From: Gryllotalpicola daejeonensis
GTDB taxonomy: Bacteria; Actinomycetota; Actinomycetes; Actinomycetales; Microbacteriaceae
Direction of reading: 5' to 3'
Assembly: GCF_039538145.1 (NCBI RefSeq)
Contig: NZ_BAABBV010000001.1
Location: 2,589,810 to 2,653,809 of the forward strand
Length of the DNA: 64,000 nt
The first letter of the stretch is position 1. Each line of letters opens with the position of its first letter. This document shows positions 43,691-51,251 of this stretch, in pieces. Both the position numbers and the translations under genes were made by a program. Under the pieces are notes generated by a model. It had not been told where the DNA came from and did not search any database. It was given only the letters and a program-made list of their open reading frames with translations.

Positions 43691-44037
43691 TACCGTCCCC
43701 CGGGTGGTAGAAACCAGACGACAGATTATCTGACAACTGACCGGCACTCAATAGGACCAACGAAAACTTTCCTCAGTTTTGGCCCTCGGGTGGGGGTGGC
43801 GCGACCGCCCCTTGGAGCGTCCGGCCACGGGGGTGGGCAGCCGGGCGCTCTACAGGAGGGAATCGCGAGGATCGCTCGCCTGCTCAGCAGACCAGACCGG
43901 GCATCCCGCGGCAAGTCATGCCCGGCGTGAGCGGCGAAATGTGACGGGAATACCTCGTGCCTGCCGTCAGTTCTATGCAAACGTATGTAAATGCGGCGCC
44001 TGACAGGGGCCGCGCAGACGAATGGAAGCAGCGGGAC
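43691..44037. promoter_or_regulatory. Divergent intergenic region with promoter elements
   Basis: For the leftward gene, -35 TTGAGT (complement of 43746-43751) and -10 GATAAT (complement of 43725-43730), 15 bases apart, form a plausible promoter. A small hairpin AAAACT/AGTTTT lies at 43763-43780. Near 43975-43995 an AT-rich stretch (TATGCAAACGTATGTAAATG) precedes the LLM gene and could be its promoter or operator. No gene is seen in these 347 bases. Confidence 0.45.
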
Positions 44038-45219
44038 ATGTCCTCTTCATCTATGCAGTTCGGCGTCTTCTCGGTGAGCGACATCACCCCCGACCCGACC
44101 ACCGGCATCACCCCGAGCGAGGGCGAGCGCATCACTGCTGCGATCGCCATCGCCAAGAAGACCGAGGAGGTGGGCCTGGATGTCTTCGCCATCGGCGAGC
44201 ACCACAACCCGCCGTTCTTCTCCTCGTCTCCCACCACTCTTCTCGCCGCCATTGCGGCGCAGACCGAGCGGCTGCTCGTCTCGACCGCGACCACGCTCAT
44301 CACGACGAACGACCCGGTCAAGATCGCCGAGGACTTCGCGATGCTGCAGCACGTCTCGGGCGGTCGCGTCGACGTCATGCTCGGCCGCGGAAACACCGGC
44401 CCTGTCTACCCGTGGTTCGGGAAGGACATCCGGTCAGGCATCCAGCTCGCCATCGAGAACTACGCCCTGCTGCACCGTCTCTGGCGCGAAGACGTCGTCG
44501 ACTGGGAGGGCCACTTCCGCACCCCGCTGCAGGGCTTCACCTCGACGCCGCGTCCGCTCGACGGCGTGCCTCCGTTCGTGTGGCACGGCTCGATCCGCAG
44601 CCCCGAGATCGCAGAGCAGGCCGCGTATTACGGCGACGGATTCTTCGCGAACCACATCTTCTGGCCGGCATCCCACACCCAGCGCATGATCGCGCTGTAT
44701 CGCCAGCGCTACGCGCACTACGGCCATGGTGAAGAGAAGGACGCGATCGTCGGCCTCGGTGGCCAGCTCTACCTCGCGAAGAACTCGCAGGACGCGAAGC
44801 GCGAGTTCCGCCCGTACTTCGACAACGCGCCCGTGTACGGCCACGGCCCCACCCTCGAGGAGTTCAGCGAGCAGACGCCGCTCGCCGTCGGCAGCCCGCA
44901 GGAGATCATCGACAAGGTCCTCGGCTTCCGCGAGTACGTCGGCGACTACCAGCGCCAGCTGTTCCTCATGGACCACGCGGGGCTTCCGCTCACGACGGTT
45001 CTGAAGCAGCTCGATCTGCTCGGCGAGGAGGTCTTGCCGGTGCTGCGTAAGGAGTTCGATGCGCGCCGCGCGCCCGGCGTCCCGGACGCGCCGACCCACG
45101 CGGCACTGGTTGAGGCGAGCGGCGGCGCTCGCCAGTTCCGCCCGGGCGCGAATCGCGGCGACAACCTCACCGACGGCTCGCCGTATCAGGAGCCGGCCGC
45201 CGAGGAGGTGCAGGCATGA
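44038..45219 (+). CDS. LLM-class flavin monooxygenase
   Basis: A 393-residue bacterial luciferase-like monooxygenase. Motifs: MQFGVFSVSDITPDPTTG, VFAIGEHHNPPFFSSSPTTL LAAIAAQTERLLVSTATTLI TTNDPVKIAEDF, GGRVDVMLGRGNTGPVYPWF G and PFVWHGSIRSPEIAEQAAYY GDGFFANHIFWP. These match the actinobacterial group paired with a CE1759-type FMN reductase. ATG 44038 was chosen because the luciferase fold starts within a few residues. The stop overlaps the reductase start, so the two proteins are translationally coupled. The substrate is unknown. Confidence 0.9.
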   Translation: MSSSSMQFGVFSVSDITPDPTTGITPSEGERITAAIAIAKKTEEVGLDVFAIGEHHNPPFFSSSPTTLLAAIAAQTERLLVSTATTLITTNDPVKIAEDFAMLQHVSGGRVDVMLGRGNTGPVYPWFGKDIRSGIQLAIENYALLHRLWREDVVDWEGHFRTPLQGFTSTPRPLDGVPPFVWHGSIRSPEIAEQAAYYGDGFFANHIFWPASHTQRMIALYRQRYAHYGHGEEKDAIVGLGGQLYLAKNSQDAKREFRPYFDNAPVYGHGPTLEEFSEQTPLAVGSPQEIIDKVLGFREYVGDYQRQLFLMDHAGLPLTTVLKQLDLLGEEVLPVLRKEFDARRAPGVPDAPTHAALVEASGGARQFRPGANRGDNLTDGSPYQEPAAEEVQA

Positions 45220-45848
45220 CCACCCGCAACCTGGCCGTCGTCGCCGCAGGCGTCGGCGCCCCGTCGTCGACACGCATTCTCGCCGACCGTCTCGCAGCTG
45301 CTGCCGTCGAGGCGCTCCGCGACGAGTTCGACACCGGCGCCCAGGCCTCCGTCTTCGAACTGCGGGACACGGCGAAGGACGTCACCAACAACCTGGTGAC
45401 CGGATTCCCGAGCCCGAAGCTCGCCGAGGTGATCGAGACCGTCGCCGGTGCCGACGGACTGATCGTCGTCACCCCGGTGTTCAACGCGTCCTTCAACGGC
45501 CTGTTCAAGTCGTTCCTCGATGTGATCGAGCCGAGTGCGCTGACGGGGCTGCCGACTCTGATCGGCGCCACGGGTGGGTCGCCTCGTCATTCGCAGGTGC
45601 TCGATTACGCGATGCGGCCGGTGCTCACGTACATGCACGCGGATGTCCTACCGACGGGCGTGTACGCGGCGACTGAGGACTGGGCGGGGCAGGCGGATGC
45701 TTCGCTGCCGAGCCTTCCCGACCGGATCGCTCGCGCCGGCCGTGAGTTCGCGGCACGCGTCGCGGTCACCGATCGGTCGAGCAGGCTCACCGACCCGTTC
45801 GCCCTCGACGGCTCGTTCTCGGTGACGGGCGGTTTCTCGGCCGAATAG
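45216..45848 (+). CDS. NADPH-dependent FMN reductase (CE1759 type)
   Basis: A 210-residue flavodoxin-fold reductase that supplies reduced FMN to a monooxygenase. Motifs: VVAAGVGAPSSTRILADRLA (phosphate loop with Ser-Ser-Thr), VVTPVFNASFNGLFKSFLDV IEPSALTGLPTLIGATGGSP RHSQVLDYAMRP. ATG at 45216 overlaps the LLM stop (ATGA). Together they form a two-component flavin-dependent monooxygenase system. A terminator hairpin and a REP-like repeat follow. Confidence 0.9.
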   Translation: MTTRNLAVVAAGVGAPSSTRILADRLAAAAVEALRDEFDTGAQASVFELRDTAKDVTNNLVTGFPSPKLAEVIETVAGADGLIVVTPVFNASFNGLFKSFLDVIEPSALTGLPTLIGATGGSPRHSQVLDYAMRPVLTYMHADVLPTGVYAATEDWAGQADASLPSLPDRIARAGREFAARVAVTDRSSRLTDPFALDGSFSVTGGFSAE

Positions 45849-45853
45849 TCGCC

Positions 45854-45883
45854 GGTCGACTTCGGCGAAGCCGAATGGAGACC
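45854..45883. repeat. REP-like palindrome, family 2 (intergenic copy)
   Basis: GGTCGACTTCGGCGAAG followed by CCGAATGGAGACC. The internal stem CTTCGGCGAAG is self-complementary. It is near identical to the copy coding the MoeB-rhodanese linker at 33576-33606. Confidence 0.65.
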
Positions 45884-45907
45884 CGCGACACGCCGACGAC
45901 ACGCCGA

Positions 45908-45946
45908 AGGGCGCCGGTTCTGAGCTGCGATCCGAACCGGCGCTCT
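45908..45946 (+). terminator. Terminator after FMN reductase
   Basis: AGGGCGCCGGTTC pairs with GAACCGGCGCTCTT around a 12-base loop, followed by a short T-rich stretch. Confidence 0.65.
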
Positions 45947-46049
45947 TCTGTGCATAACCGGCCTGAATGTCAGTGGTTTCAAGGACCATGGATGTGGAAG
46001 GAAGTGTGGGGAATCTGTGTTGAAAGGTGTGGAGAGAAAAAATCTGGAA

Positions 46050-46098
46050 ACACCACATCTAGTGGCATGACATTCGTGTAATTCCGGATATATAGTGT
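46050..46098 (+). promoter_or_regulatory. Strong promoter overlapped by two NrdR-like dyads
   Basis: A good sigma-70-type promoter is visible: -35 ATGACA (46067-46072) and -10 TATAGT (46091-46096, 18-base spacer) or TATATA (46089-46094, 16-base spacer). ACACCACATCTAGTGG at 46050-46065 lies just upstream of the -35. TCCGGATATATAGTGT at 46083-46098 covers the -10. Both resemble the 16-base NrdR box (acaCwAtATaTwGtgt); the second lacks the left C. Their spacing is 33 bases. No ribonucleotide reductase gene is nearby, so NrdR control is only a possibility. Confidence 0.45.
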
Positions 46099-46162
46099 TC
46101 CTACCGCAGACGCGGAAGGGGTTTCGGCCCCGCACCAAGAGCTTCGATTCGAGGGGGCAACC

Positions 46163-46249
46163 ATGGACTACGAGAGCAACGACACCGTCGGCGGTTACGC
46201 GGTTCCCGTCGACCCGATGGACCTGCTGCAGTGCGACAGCTGCCAGTAA
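46163..46249 (+). CDS. 28-residue peptide ending CDSCQ
   Basis: A short gene with every sign of expression: a strong promoter about 70 bases upstream, a leader containing a GGGG/CCCC hairpin, GAGGGGG eight bases before the ATG, and an excellent terminator 15 bases after the TAA. The peptide begins MDYESNDTVGGYAVPVDP and ends MDLLQCDSCQ. It is acidic (six Asp or Glu), has no Lys or Arg, and carries its only two Cys as a CxxC near the C-terminus. It has no signal peptide or membrane segment. It could be a precursor peptide (RiPP-like), a metal-binding or regulatory microprotein, or a leader peptide. No family is recognised. The downstream CPBP protease is behind the terminator. Confidence 0.6.
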   Translation: MDYESNDTVGGYAVPVDPMDLLQCDSCQ

Positions 46250-46263
46250 GGCAACCGATCTTC

Positions 46264-46296
46264 GAAGAGCCCCGGTCGTGACGACCGGGGCTCTTC
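46264..46296 (+). terminator. Strong terminator after the peptide gene
   Basis: AAGAGCCCCGGTCGT pairs exactly with ACGACCGGGGCTCTT, followed by TCTTCGTT. Confidence 0.85.
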
Positions 46297-46432
46297 TTCG
46301 TTCCACGCGCCCGTTGCACGGGGGTTAACCCCACCCCGTTTTCGTCGGCTGCCCTGAGTTCGCCGCGTGCCCCCGCTTGCCAGGTTGGTCTCAGCCGGAA
46401 ATCCCGGCGATTCGCACGAAACGGTGAGACCG

Positions 46433-47317
46433 ATGACAGCAGTGGAAGTGCCTCTGAAGGCGAAGAGAAGGCTCATGGAGCGCACCGGCGTCTGGGCGCT
46501 GTGCGGCGTCGTGATCCTGCTCGCTCTCGACACGATCGGTGGCGCCTTCGCGAGCGCGCAGCACGACGTCTCGCTCTGGCCGGCCGTGCTCGGCCTGGTC
46601 GGGGTCGTGGCCGCGGTCGGTGTGGGCCTCTGGCTCTACATTGCGGTGATCATGCGCCGCTGGGCGCGCCGTGAGCCCGTCGAGCTGACGGGGGCGGGTA
46701 AAGCCCGCAACGCACTCGCCGGACTGGTGATCGGATGCCTGTTCATGGCGGTCGCGTTCCCGATCGTCCTCGCGCTCGGCGGCTACCGGGTGGACGGTTT
46801 CGCGCACTTCGGGGCGCACCAGGTGCTGAACGTGGTGAGCATGGTCCTGGTGTCGGCGTTCCTCGAAGAGCTGATGTTCCGCGGCATCCTGCTGCAGGCG
46901 ATCGAGAAGTGGCTCGGGTGGATCCCGGCGCTCGCCATCACCTCGCTGCTGTTCGGCGCGGTCCACCTGCTCAACGACCTCAGCGCGTCGACCGTGTCGG
47001 TGTGGTCGGCGCTCGACATCGCGATCGAGGCCGGGTTCTTCCTCGGCGCGGCCTTCCTATGGCGGCGCAACCTCTGGCTCGTGATCGGCATCCACGCCGG
47101 CTGGAACGCCACCGAGTCGCTGCTCGGCATCCCGGTCTCGGGCACGAGGCCCGACGGCGTGCTGCAGATCTCGGCCCACGGCAGCTCGCTGCTCAACGGC
47201 GGAGCGTTCGGCATCGAGGGCTCGCTCGTGACGCTCCTCCTGGGCGCCGCGCTCGGGGTGCTGTTCCTCGTGCTGCCGAAGCAGGGCAAGATCGCTTCGA
47301 AGGAGGCCCGCGCATGA
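46433..47317 (+). CDS. CPBP-family intramembrane metalloprotease
   Basis: A 294-residue polytopic membrane protein of the CPBP (Abi/CAAX protease-like) family. The glutamic active-site motif is SAFLEELMFRGILLQAIEKW (EExxxR), followed by LLFGAVHLLND (FxxxH) and IGIHAGWNATE (HxxxN/B). About seven hydrophobic helices are present. Such proteins process prenylated or membrane peptides, act in bacteriocin self-immunity, or modulate signalling. ATG at 46433 was chosen over upstream in-frame starts lying in the promoter. Its stop overlaps the start of the histidine kinase (ATGA), so the protease, kinase and response regulator form one operon. Confidence 0.85.
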   Translation: MTAVEVPLKAKRRLMERTGVWALCGVVILLALDTIGGAFASAQHDVSLWPAVLGLVGVVAAVGVGLWLYIAVIMRRWARREPVELTGAGKARNALAGLVIGCLFMAVAFPIVLALGGYRVDGFAHFGAHQVLNVVSMVLVSAFLEELMFRGILLQAIEKWLGWIPALAITSLLFGAVHLLNDLSASTVSVWSALDIAIEAGFFLGAAFLWRRNLWLVIGIHAGWNATESLLGIPVSGTRPDGVLQISAHGSSLLNGGAFGIEGSLVTLLLGAALGVLFLVLPKQGKIASKEARA

Positions 47318-48678
47318 CCGTCGCAGCACCGACCGCGCTCGCGCCGGCCCGAGAGGTCGGCGGCTGGCGGCGCTACGCGGCGCGCTGGCCGCGGGCAGGC
47401 AAAGAGGTCCTCGCGATCGTCGCCCTCTTCTTCACCGCGGTGGTCGGCTTCACCGTCGGGTGGACGCTGTTCGCGCTCGGTATCGGTCTGGTGCCGCTCT
47501 TCTTCATCGGGGTGTTCATCGCCGCAGCGGCCGGCATGTACGTGGGCAGGGGAGTCGGTGCCGTCGACCTCGCACTCCTCGAATGGACCGGCCTGCCCAG
47601 CATCCGGCGTGCGACCTGGGCCTCGGCGCCCGGGCTCGTAGGGTTCTTCCGCATGCTCTTCGGCAGCATCCGCTACTGGGCGACTCTCGCCTACGTCCTC
47701 GCCCCGCAGCTCATCGTCGCGGTCGTCTCCTTCACGGTGCTCGTGGTCTGCCTCGGTCTCGGACTCGGCGGCGTCAGCTGGCCGCTGTGGGGCTGGCTGC
47801 TCGGCGGCAGGGCCGGCACGAACAACGGCGGCCTCGAATGGCTGCTGCGCCAGTGGCTCGGCGGCGACCAGCGGGTGCTCGAGGGCGTCCTCTATGTCGT
47901 CATCGGCGTCGCGGTCCTCGTGGTGCTGCCCTTCGTGACCCGGGGTCTCGTGTGGTTGCACTGGGGTGTCGCCCGGGCGCTGCTGGGTGCGCGCACGGAG
48001 GAAGCGCTCCGCGCCGAGCTGTCAGAGGCGCAGGAATCGCGCGCCGCCGCGGTCGCCGCCGAAGACTCGGCCGTGCGCCGCATCGAGCGCGACATCCACG
48101 ACGGCCCGCAGCAGCGTCTCATCCGCCTGCAACTCGATCTCGCCTCGGCCGGTCGCCGCATGGGCGACGACCCTGAGGCCGCCCGCGAGCTGATCGCCTC
48201 GGCGGCGCAGCAGGCGCACGACGCACTCGAGGAGCTGCGCGCCGTGGCGCTCGGCATCGCGCCGCCGATCCTGCTCGACCGCGGACTGGTGGCCGCGCTC
48301 GAGTCGGTGGCCGACCGCAACCCCGTTCCGGCACGCGTCGATTCAGGCATCCCGGCAGATGTCGAGCTCAGCCCCGAGCTGGAACGCAACGCCTACTTCA
48401 TCGCTCACGAGGCGCTCGCCAATGCGACGAAGTACGCGCAGGGCACGCGCATCGACGTCCGCGTCGTCGCCGAGAACGGAGTCCTTCTTATAGAGGTCAC
48501 CGACGACGGCATCGGCGGGGCGGCGCCGCGACCGGGTCACGGCCTCGCCGGCCTCAGCGACCGTGCGCGCGGCTTCGGCGGCCGGCTCGAACTGGCGAGC
48601 CCGGCGGGCGGCGGCACCCGCGTCACTGCGACACTGCCGATCACGGATGCCGCAGGCCGCACTCCCGTGGGCGGCTAG
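47314..48678 (+). CDS. NarL-type sensor histidine kinase
   Basis: A 454-residue membrane kinase: an N-terminal sensor of the actinobacterial DUF4153/PadR-free 'sensor' type with four helices (about 25-225; ALFFTAVVGFTVGWTLFALG IGLVPLFFIGVF), a dimerisation helix with the phospho-acceptor His262 in RRIERDIHDGPQQRLIRLQL, and a HATPase domain (NAYFIAHEALANATKYAQG, VTDDGIGGA, GHGLAGLSDRARGFGG). Start overlaps the protease stop. Its partner regulator lies nine bases downstream. The large membrane portion suggests sensing of envelope state or a membrane-active compound. Confidence 0.9.
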   Translation: MTVAAPTALAPAREVGGWRRYAARWPRAGKEVLAIVALFFTAVVGFTVGWTLFALGIGLVPLFFIGVFIAAAAGMYVGRGVGAVDLALLEWTGLPSIRRATWASAPGLVGFFRMLFGSIRYWATLAYVLAPQLIVAVVSFTVLVVCLGLGLGGVSWPLWGWLLGGRAGTNNGGLEWLLRQWLGGDQRVLEGVLYVVIGVAVLVVLPFVTRGLVWLHWGVARALLGARTEEALRAELSEAQESRAAAVAAEDSAVRRIERDIHDGPQQRLIRLQLDLASAGRRMGDDPEAARELIASAAQQAHDALEELRAVALGIAPPILLDRGLVAALESVADRNPVPARVDSGIPADVELSPELERNAYFIAHEALANATKYAQGTRIDVRVVAENGVLLIEVTDDGIGGAAPRPGHGLAGLSDRARGFGGRLELASPAGGGTRVTATLPITDAAGRTPVGG

Positions 48679-48687
48679 CCTGGCGGC

Positions 48688-49341
48688 GTGGGATTGCGCG
48701 TGGTCGTCGCCGACGACTCGGTCCTGCTTCGTGAGGGGCTCGTCAGAGTCCTTGGCGAGGCGGGGCACGAGGTCGTCGGCGCCTTCGGCGACGCCGACGC
48801 CCTCACCGCGGGCGTCGCCGAGCTCGCGCCTGACCTGGCCCTCGTCGACATCCGGATGCCTCCGGGGTTCCGCGACGAGGGGGTGCGCGCCGCGATCGAG
48901 CTCCGCCGCAGGCATCCGGCCCTCGGCATCCTGCTCCTGTCTCAGTACGTCGAGCTGGTCTATGCACAGGAACTGCTCGCAAGCGGCTCCGGCCGCGTCG
49001 GCTACCTGCTGAAAGACCGCGTGGCCTCCCTCGACGAGCTCGATGACGCGATCGAGCGCATCTCGCAGGGCGGCACCGTGCTCGACCCCGAGGTGGTCAG
49101 GCAGCTGATCGGCGCGCGCCGCGACCCGCTCGCCGCGCTCACCGCGCGCGAGGGCGAGGTGCTGCAGCTGATGGCCGAGGGCCGGTCGAACTCGGCGATC
49201 GCCCGCGCGCTCACGATCGGCGTCGGCGCGGTCGAGAAGAACGTGACGTCGATCTTCCTGAAGCTCGGTCTCGACGAGTCGGCCGCCGCCCATCGCCGGG
49301 TGCTCGCCGTGCTCACCTGGCTCGAACGCGCGCACGGCTGA
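48688..49341 (+). CDS. NarL/LuxR-type response regulator
   Basis: A 217-residue two-domain regulator. The receiver has the acidic pocket VVVADDSVLLREGL, the phospho-acceptor Asp54 in DLALVDIRMPP, and Lys in LLKDRV. The C-terminal LuxR HTH is LTAREGEVLQLMAEGRSNSA IARALTIGVGAVEKNVTSIF LKLGLDES. GTG at 48688 follows the kinase stop by nine bases. It probably controls its own operon and envelope genes; targets are not identifiable here. Confidence 0.92.
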   Translation: MGLRVVVADDSVLLREGLVRVLGEAGHEVVGAFGDADALTAGVAELAPDLALVDIRMPPGFRDEGVRAAIELRRRHPALGILLLSQYVELVYAQELLASGSGRVGYLLKDRVASLDELDDAIERISQGGTVLDPEVVRQLIGARRDPLAALTAREGEVLQLMAEGRSNSAIARALTIGVGAVEKNVTSIFLKLGLDESAAAHRRVLAVLTWLERAHG

Positions 49342-49371
49342 GCCGCGCTCGAGCCCACGCTTACGCCGGCG

Positions 49372-50292
49372 CTACAGGCCGCCGTGCAGCAGCGCGTCGT
49401 GCAGCTCACGGGCCGCCCGGCCCATCGCCTGGTCCGCGGTCGGGTGGAACGCGCCCGACGTGCTCCCTCGGGCTAGGACGACGACCGCGTAGCGCTCGCC
49501 CGAACGGTGCTGCACGACACCGGCTTCGTGCCGCAGGTGCAGGAAGCTGCCGGTCTTGGACGACCACGTCGACGACTCCGACGTGAACTCGGGCGCCAGG
49601 CGCTGCTGGAACATATTGGCGCCGAGCAGCTCACGCACCGGTGCCGCCACGGTCTCCTCGATGCCGCCTGCCCACAGCGACGTCAGCAGATCCGCGAAAG
49701 CGCGGGCGCTGCACACATTCGCCGCGGCGACGTCGAGTTGAGGGAGCACCTGCGCGCTCCCCGACAGGTCGGCGGCGACGACGAGCTCATGCACCAGGCG
49801 GGCATCCGAGTCGCTCACGCGATCCGCGAGCGTCTTGTAGAGCTCGCCGATCGGGTGCCGCACGACGATTCCGGCGACACCGACGTCCCCGAGCCAGCGG
49901 TTCACGATCGCTGCGGGCGCGACCTCGTGCAGGAGCTCGGCTGCGGCGTTGTCGCTCGCGGCGATGCTCAGGTAGAGCAGATCGCTGAGGGCGATGTCGA
50001 CCGGCTGGGTGAACCGGCTGATCCCTGTCCATCCGGGTGCACGGTTGTCGTCGTCGATGCGCACGCGCCGGGTGAGATCCAGGCGCCCCCGGGCGGCCTC
50101 GTCGAGGACGGTGGCGACGAGCGGGACCTTGACGAGCGATGCCATCGGAAACAGGACATCGATATCGAAGCCGATCTCCGCCCCCGTGTCGACGTTGCGA
50201 ACGAGGGCGGCCCCGCGCAGGCCGGCTGCGGCGAGCGAAGCTTGAGCGCGGGCGATCGCACTTCCGGTCGCATTACTGAACCCCGTCGTCAT
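49372..50292 (-). CDS. SxxK serine hydrolase, class A beta-lactamase-like
   Basis: A 306-residue cytosolic-looking protein (no signal peptide) with penicillin-binding motifs: Ser52-x-x-Lys55 (MASLVKVPL), Ser113-Asp114-Asn115 (IAASDNAAAELL) and Lys246-Thr247-Gly248 (WSSKTGSFL). The Glu-x-x-Leu-Asn of the class A omega loop is not visible; that region reads VVRHPIGELYKTLADRV. It may therefore bind beta-lactams or act as a peptidase rather than hydrolyse them efficiently. ATG at 50292 overlaps the LysR stop by four bases, so it is co-transcribed with the regulator. Confidence 0.8.
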   Translation of the reverse strand: MTTGFSNATGSAIARAQASLAAAGLRGAALVRNVDTGAEIGFDIDVLFPMASLVKVPLVATVLDEAARGRLDLTRRVRIDDDNRAPGWTGISRFTQPVDIALSDLLYLSIAASDNAAAELLHEVAPAAIVNRWLGDVGVAGIVVRHPIGELYKTLADRVSDSDARLVHELVVAADLSGSAQVLPQLDVAAANVCSARAFADLLTSLWAGGIEETVAAPVRELLGANMFQQRLAPEFTSESSTWSSKTGSFLHLRHEAGVVQHRSGERYAVVVLARGSTSGAFHPTADQAMGRAARELHDALLHGGL

Positions 50293-51170
50293 CTGTGCTC
50301 CGTTTCCACCCCGAGTGCGCGGCCGATCTCTTCGGCGCACGCTGCGATGACCCGATCCCGCACGGCGCGGTCCCGCGCCTCCAGGCGATGATCCCTGGCT
50401 AGCGCCAGGTCGTGGATCGGCGCCCAGCCGAGGCCCCAGCGGGTGGCCTCCGCGCGGCTGCACAGCACGAGCGCGCTGCTCACGAGCGCGTCGGCGGCTG
50501 CGACCGCGGCGGACCGCGTGACGACGATCTGCGCCGGACTGAGTCCCGCGTTCACCGCATGCTTCCGCAGTTCCCCACCCAACGCGTCAAGGTCGTCCTC
50601 CGGCTGCACGTGCACCCGCGTCCACTCGGCCGGGGCTTCGCTGCGGTGCGGGCGCAGCGGAGAGAGCCGTGCCGGATGCGTCGGTGTCAGGTCTGCGCCG
50701 CCGACCCCCAGCGGAACGGACCAGTCGGGCGCCTGTACCGCGGTGACGACCGCGGCCGCGACGCCGCCGATGCGCAGTAGATCGTCTCGCTCGGCGCGAC
50801 CGGCCCCGATCGGGGCGATCCGCAGCCCCGCGGTTTCCGCGCGCGCGACCGCTCGCGCGAGCTCCGCGGGCGCCACCTCGTGTGGGACGGCGATGCTCAC
50901 CGTCGCCACTCGAGCCGACTCAGCGACAGCGTCGAGGTCGTCCACGGCCGAGACGAGCCGCGCGGCGACCGGCAGCATCGCCTTGCCGAACTCGGTCAAT
51001 CCGACCTGCCGCGTAGTCCTGTCGAAGAGCCGGTCTCCCCATCGCGCCTCAAGCGCGGCGATCCGCCGACTCGCGACGGGTTGTGGGATTCCGCACTCGG
51101 CGGCCCCCGCCGAGAAGCTGCCGCGCCGTGCCACTGCGGCGAACAGCCGAACTGCCGCGGTGACGTCCAT
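50289..51170 (-). CDS. LysR-family regulator of the beta-lactamase locus
   Basis: A 293-residue LysR-type activator. The N-terminal winged HTH is MDVTAAVRLFAAVARRGSFS AGAAECGIPQPVASRRIAAL EARWGDRLFDRTTRQVGLTE FG. The rest is a periplasmic-binding-like effector domain. It is divergent from the class A beta-lactamase, with an 81-base shared control region containing a large dyad. This mirrors the AmpR or BlaA-regulator arrangement known for inducible beta-lactamases, where the effector is a muropeptide. The effector here is unproven. Confidence 0.88.
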   Translation of the reverse strand: MDVTAAVRLFAAVARRGSFSAGAAECGIPQPVASRRIAALEARWGDRLFDRTTRQVGLTEFGKAMLPVAARLVSAVDDLDAVAESARVATVSIAVPHEVAPAELARAVARAETAGLRIAPIGAGRAERDDLLRIGGVAAAVVTAVQAPDWSVPLGVGGADLTPTHPARLSPLRPHRSEAPAEWTRVHVQPEDDLDALGGELRKHAVNAGLSPAQIVVTRSAAVAAADALVSSALVLCSRAEATRWGLGWAPIHDLALARDHRLEARDRAVRDRVIAACAEEIGRALGVETEHR

Positions 51171-51180
51171 TCACTCAGTT

Positions 51181-51225
51181 ATGCAGAATCGACATCAAAT
51201 ATCAATATTCGGTCTTTGTCTGCAT
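51181..51225. promoter_or_regulatory. Nested LysR operator between regulator and bla
   Basis: ATGCAGA (51181-51187) and TCTGCAT (51219-51225) are inverted around position 51203. Within them AATATCAATATT (51198-51209) forms a second dyad with the same centre. Concentric symmetry in a divergent LysR promoter is typical of a tetramer-binding site controlling both genes. Confidence 0.6.
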
Positions 51226-51251
51226 GAATTAGGTGAACGCAGGGTGGGCGC

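Noticed and set aside
49372..50292. Calling this gene a second functional class A beta-lactamase
   Set aside because: SxxK, SDN and KTG are present, but no ExxLN motif and no export signal were seen.
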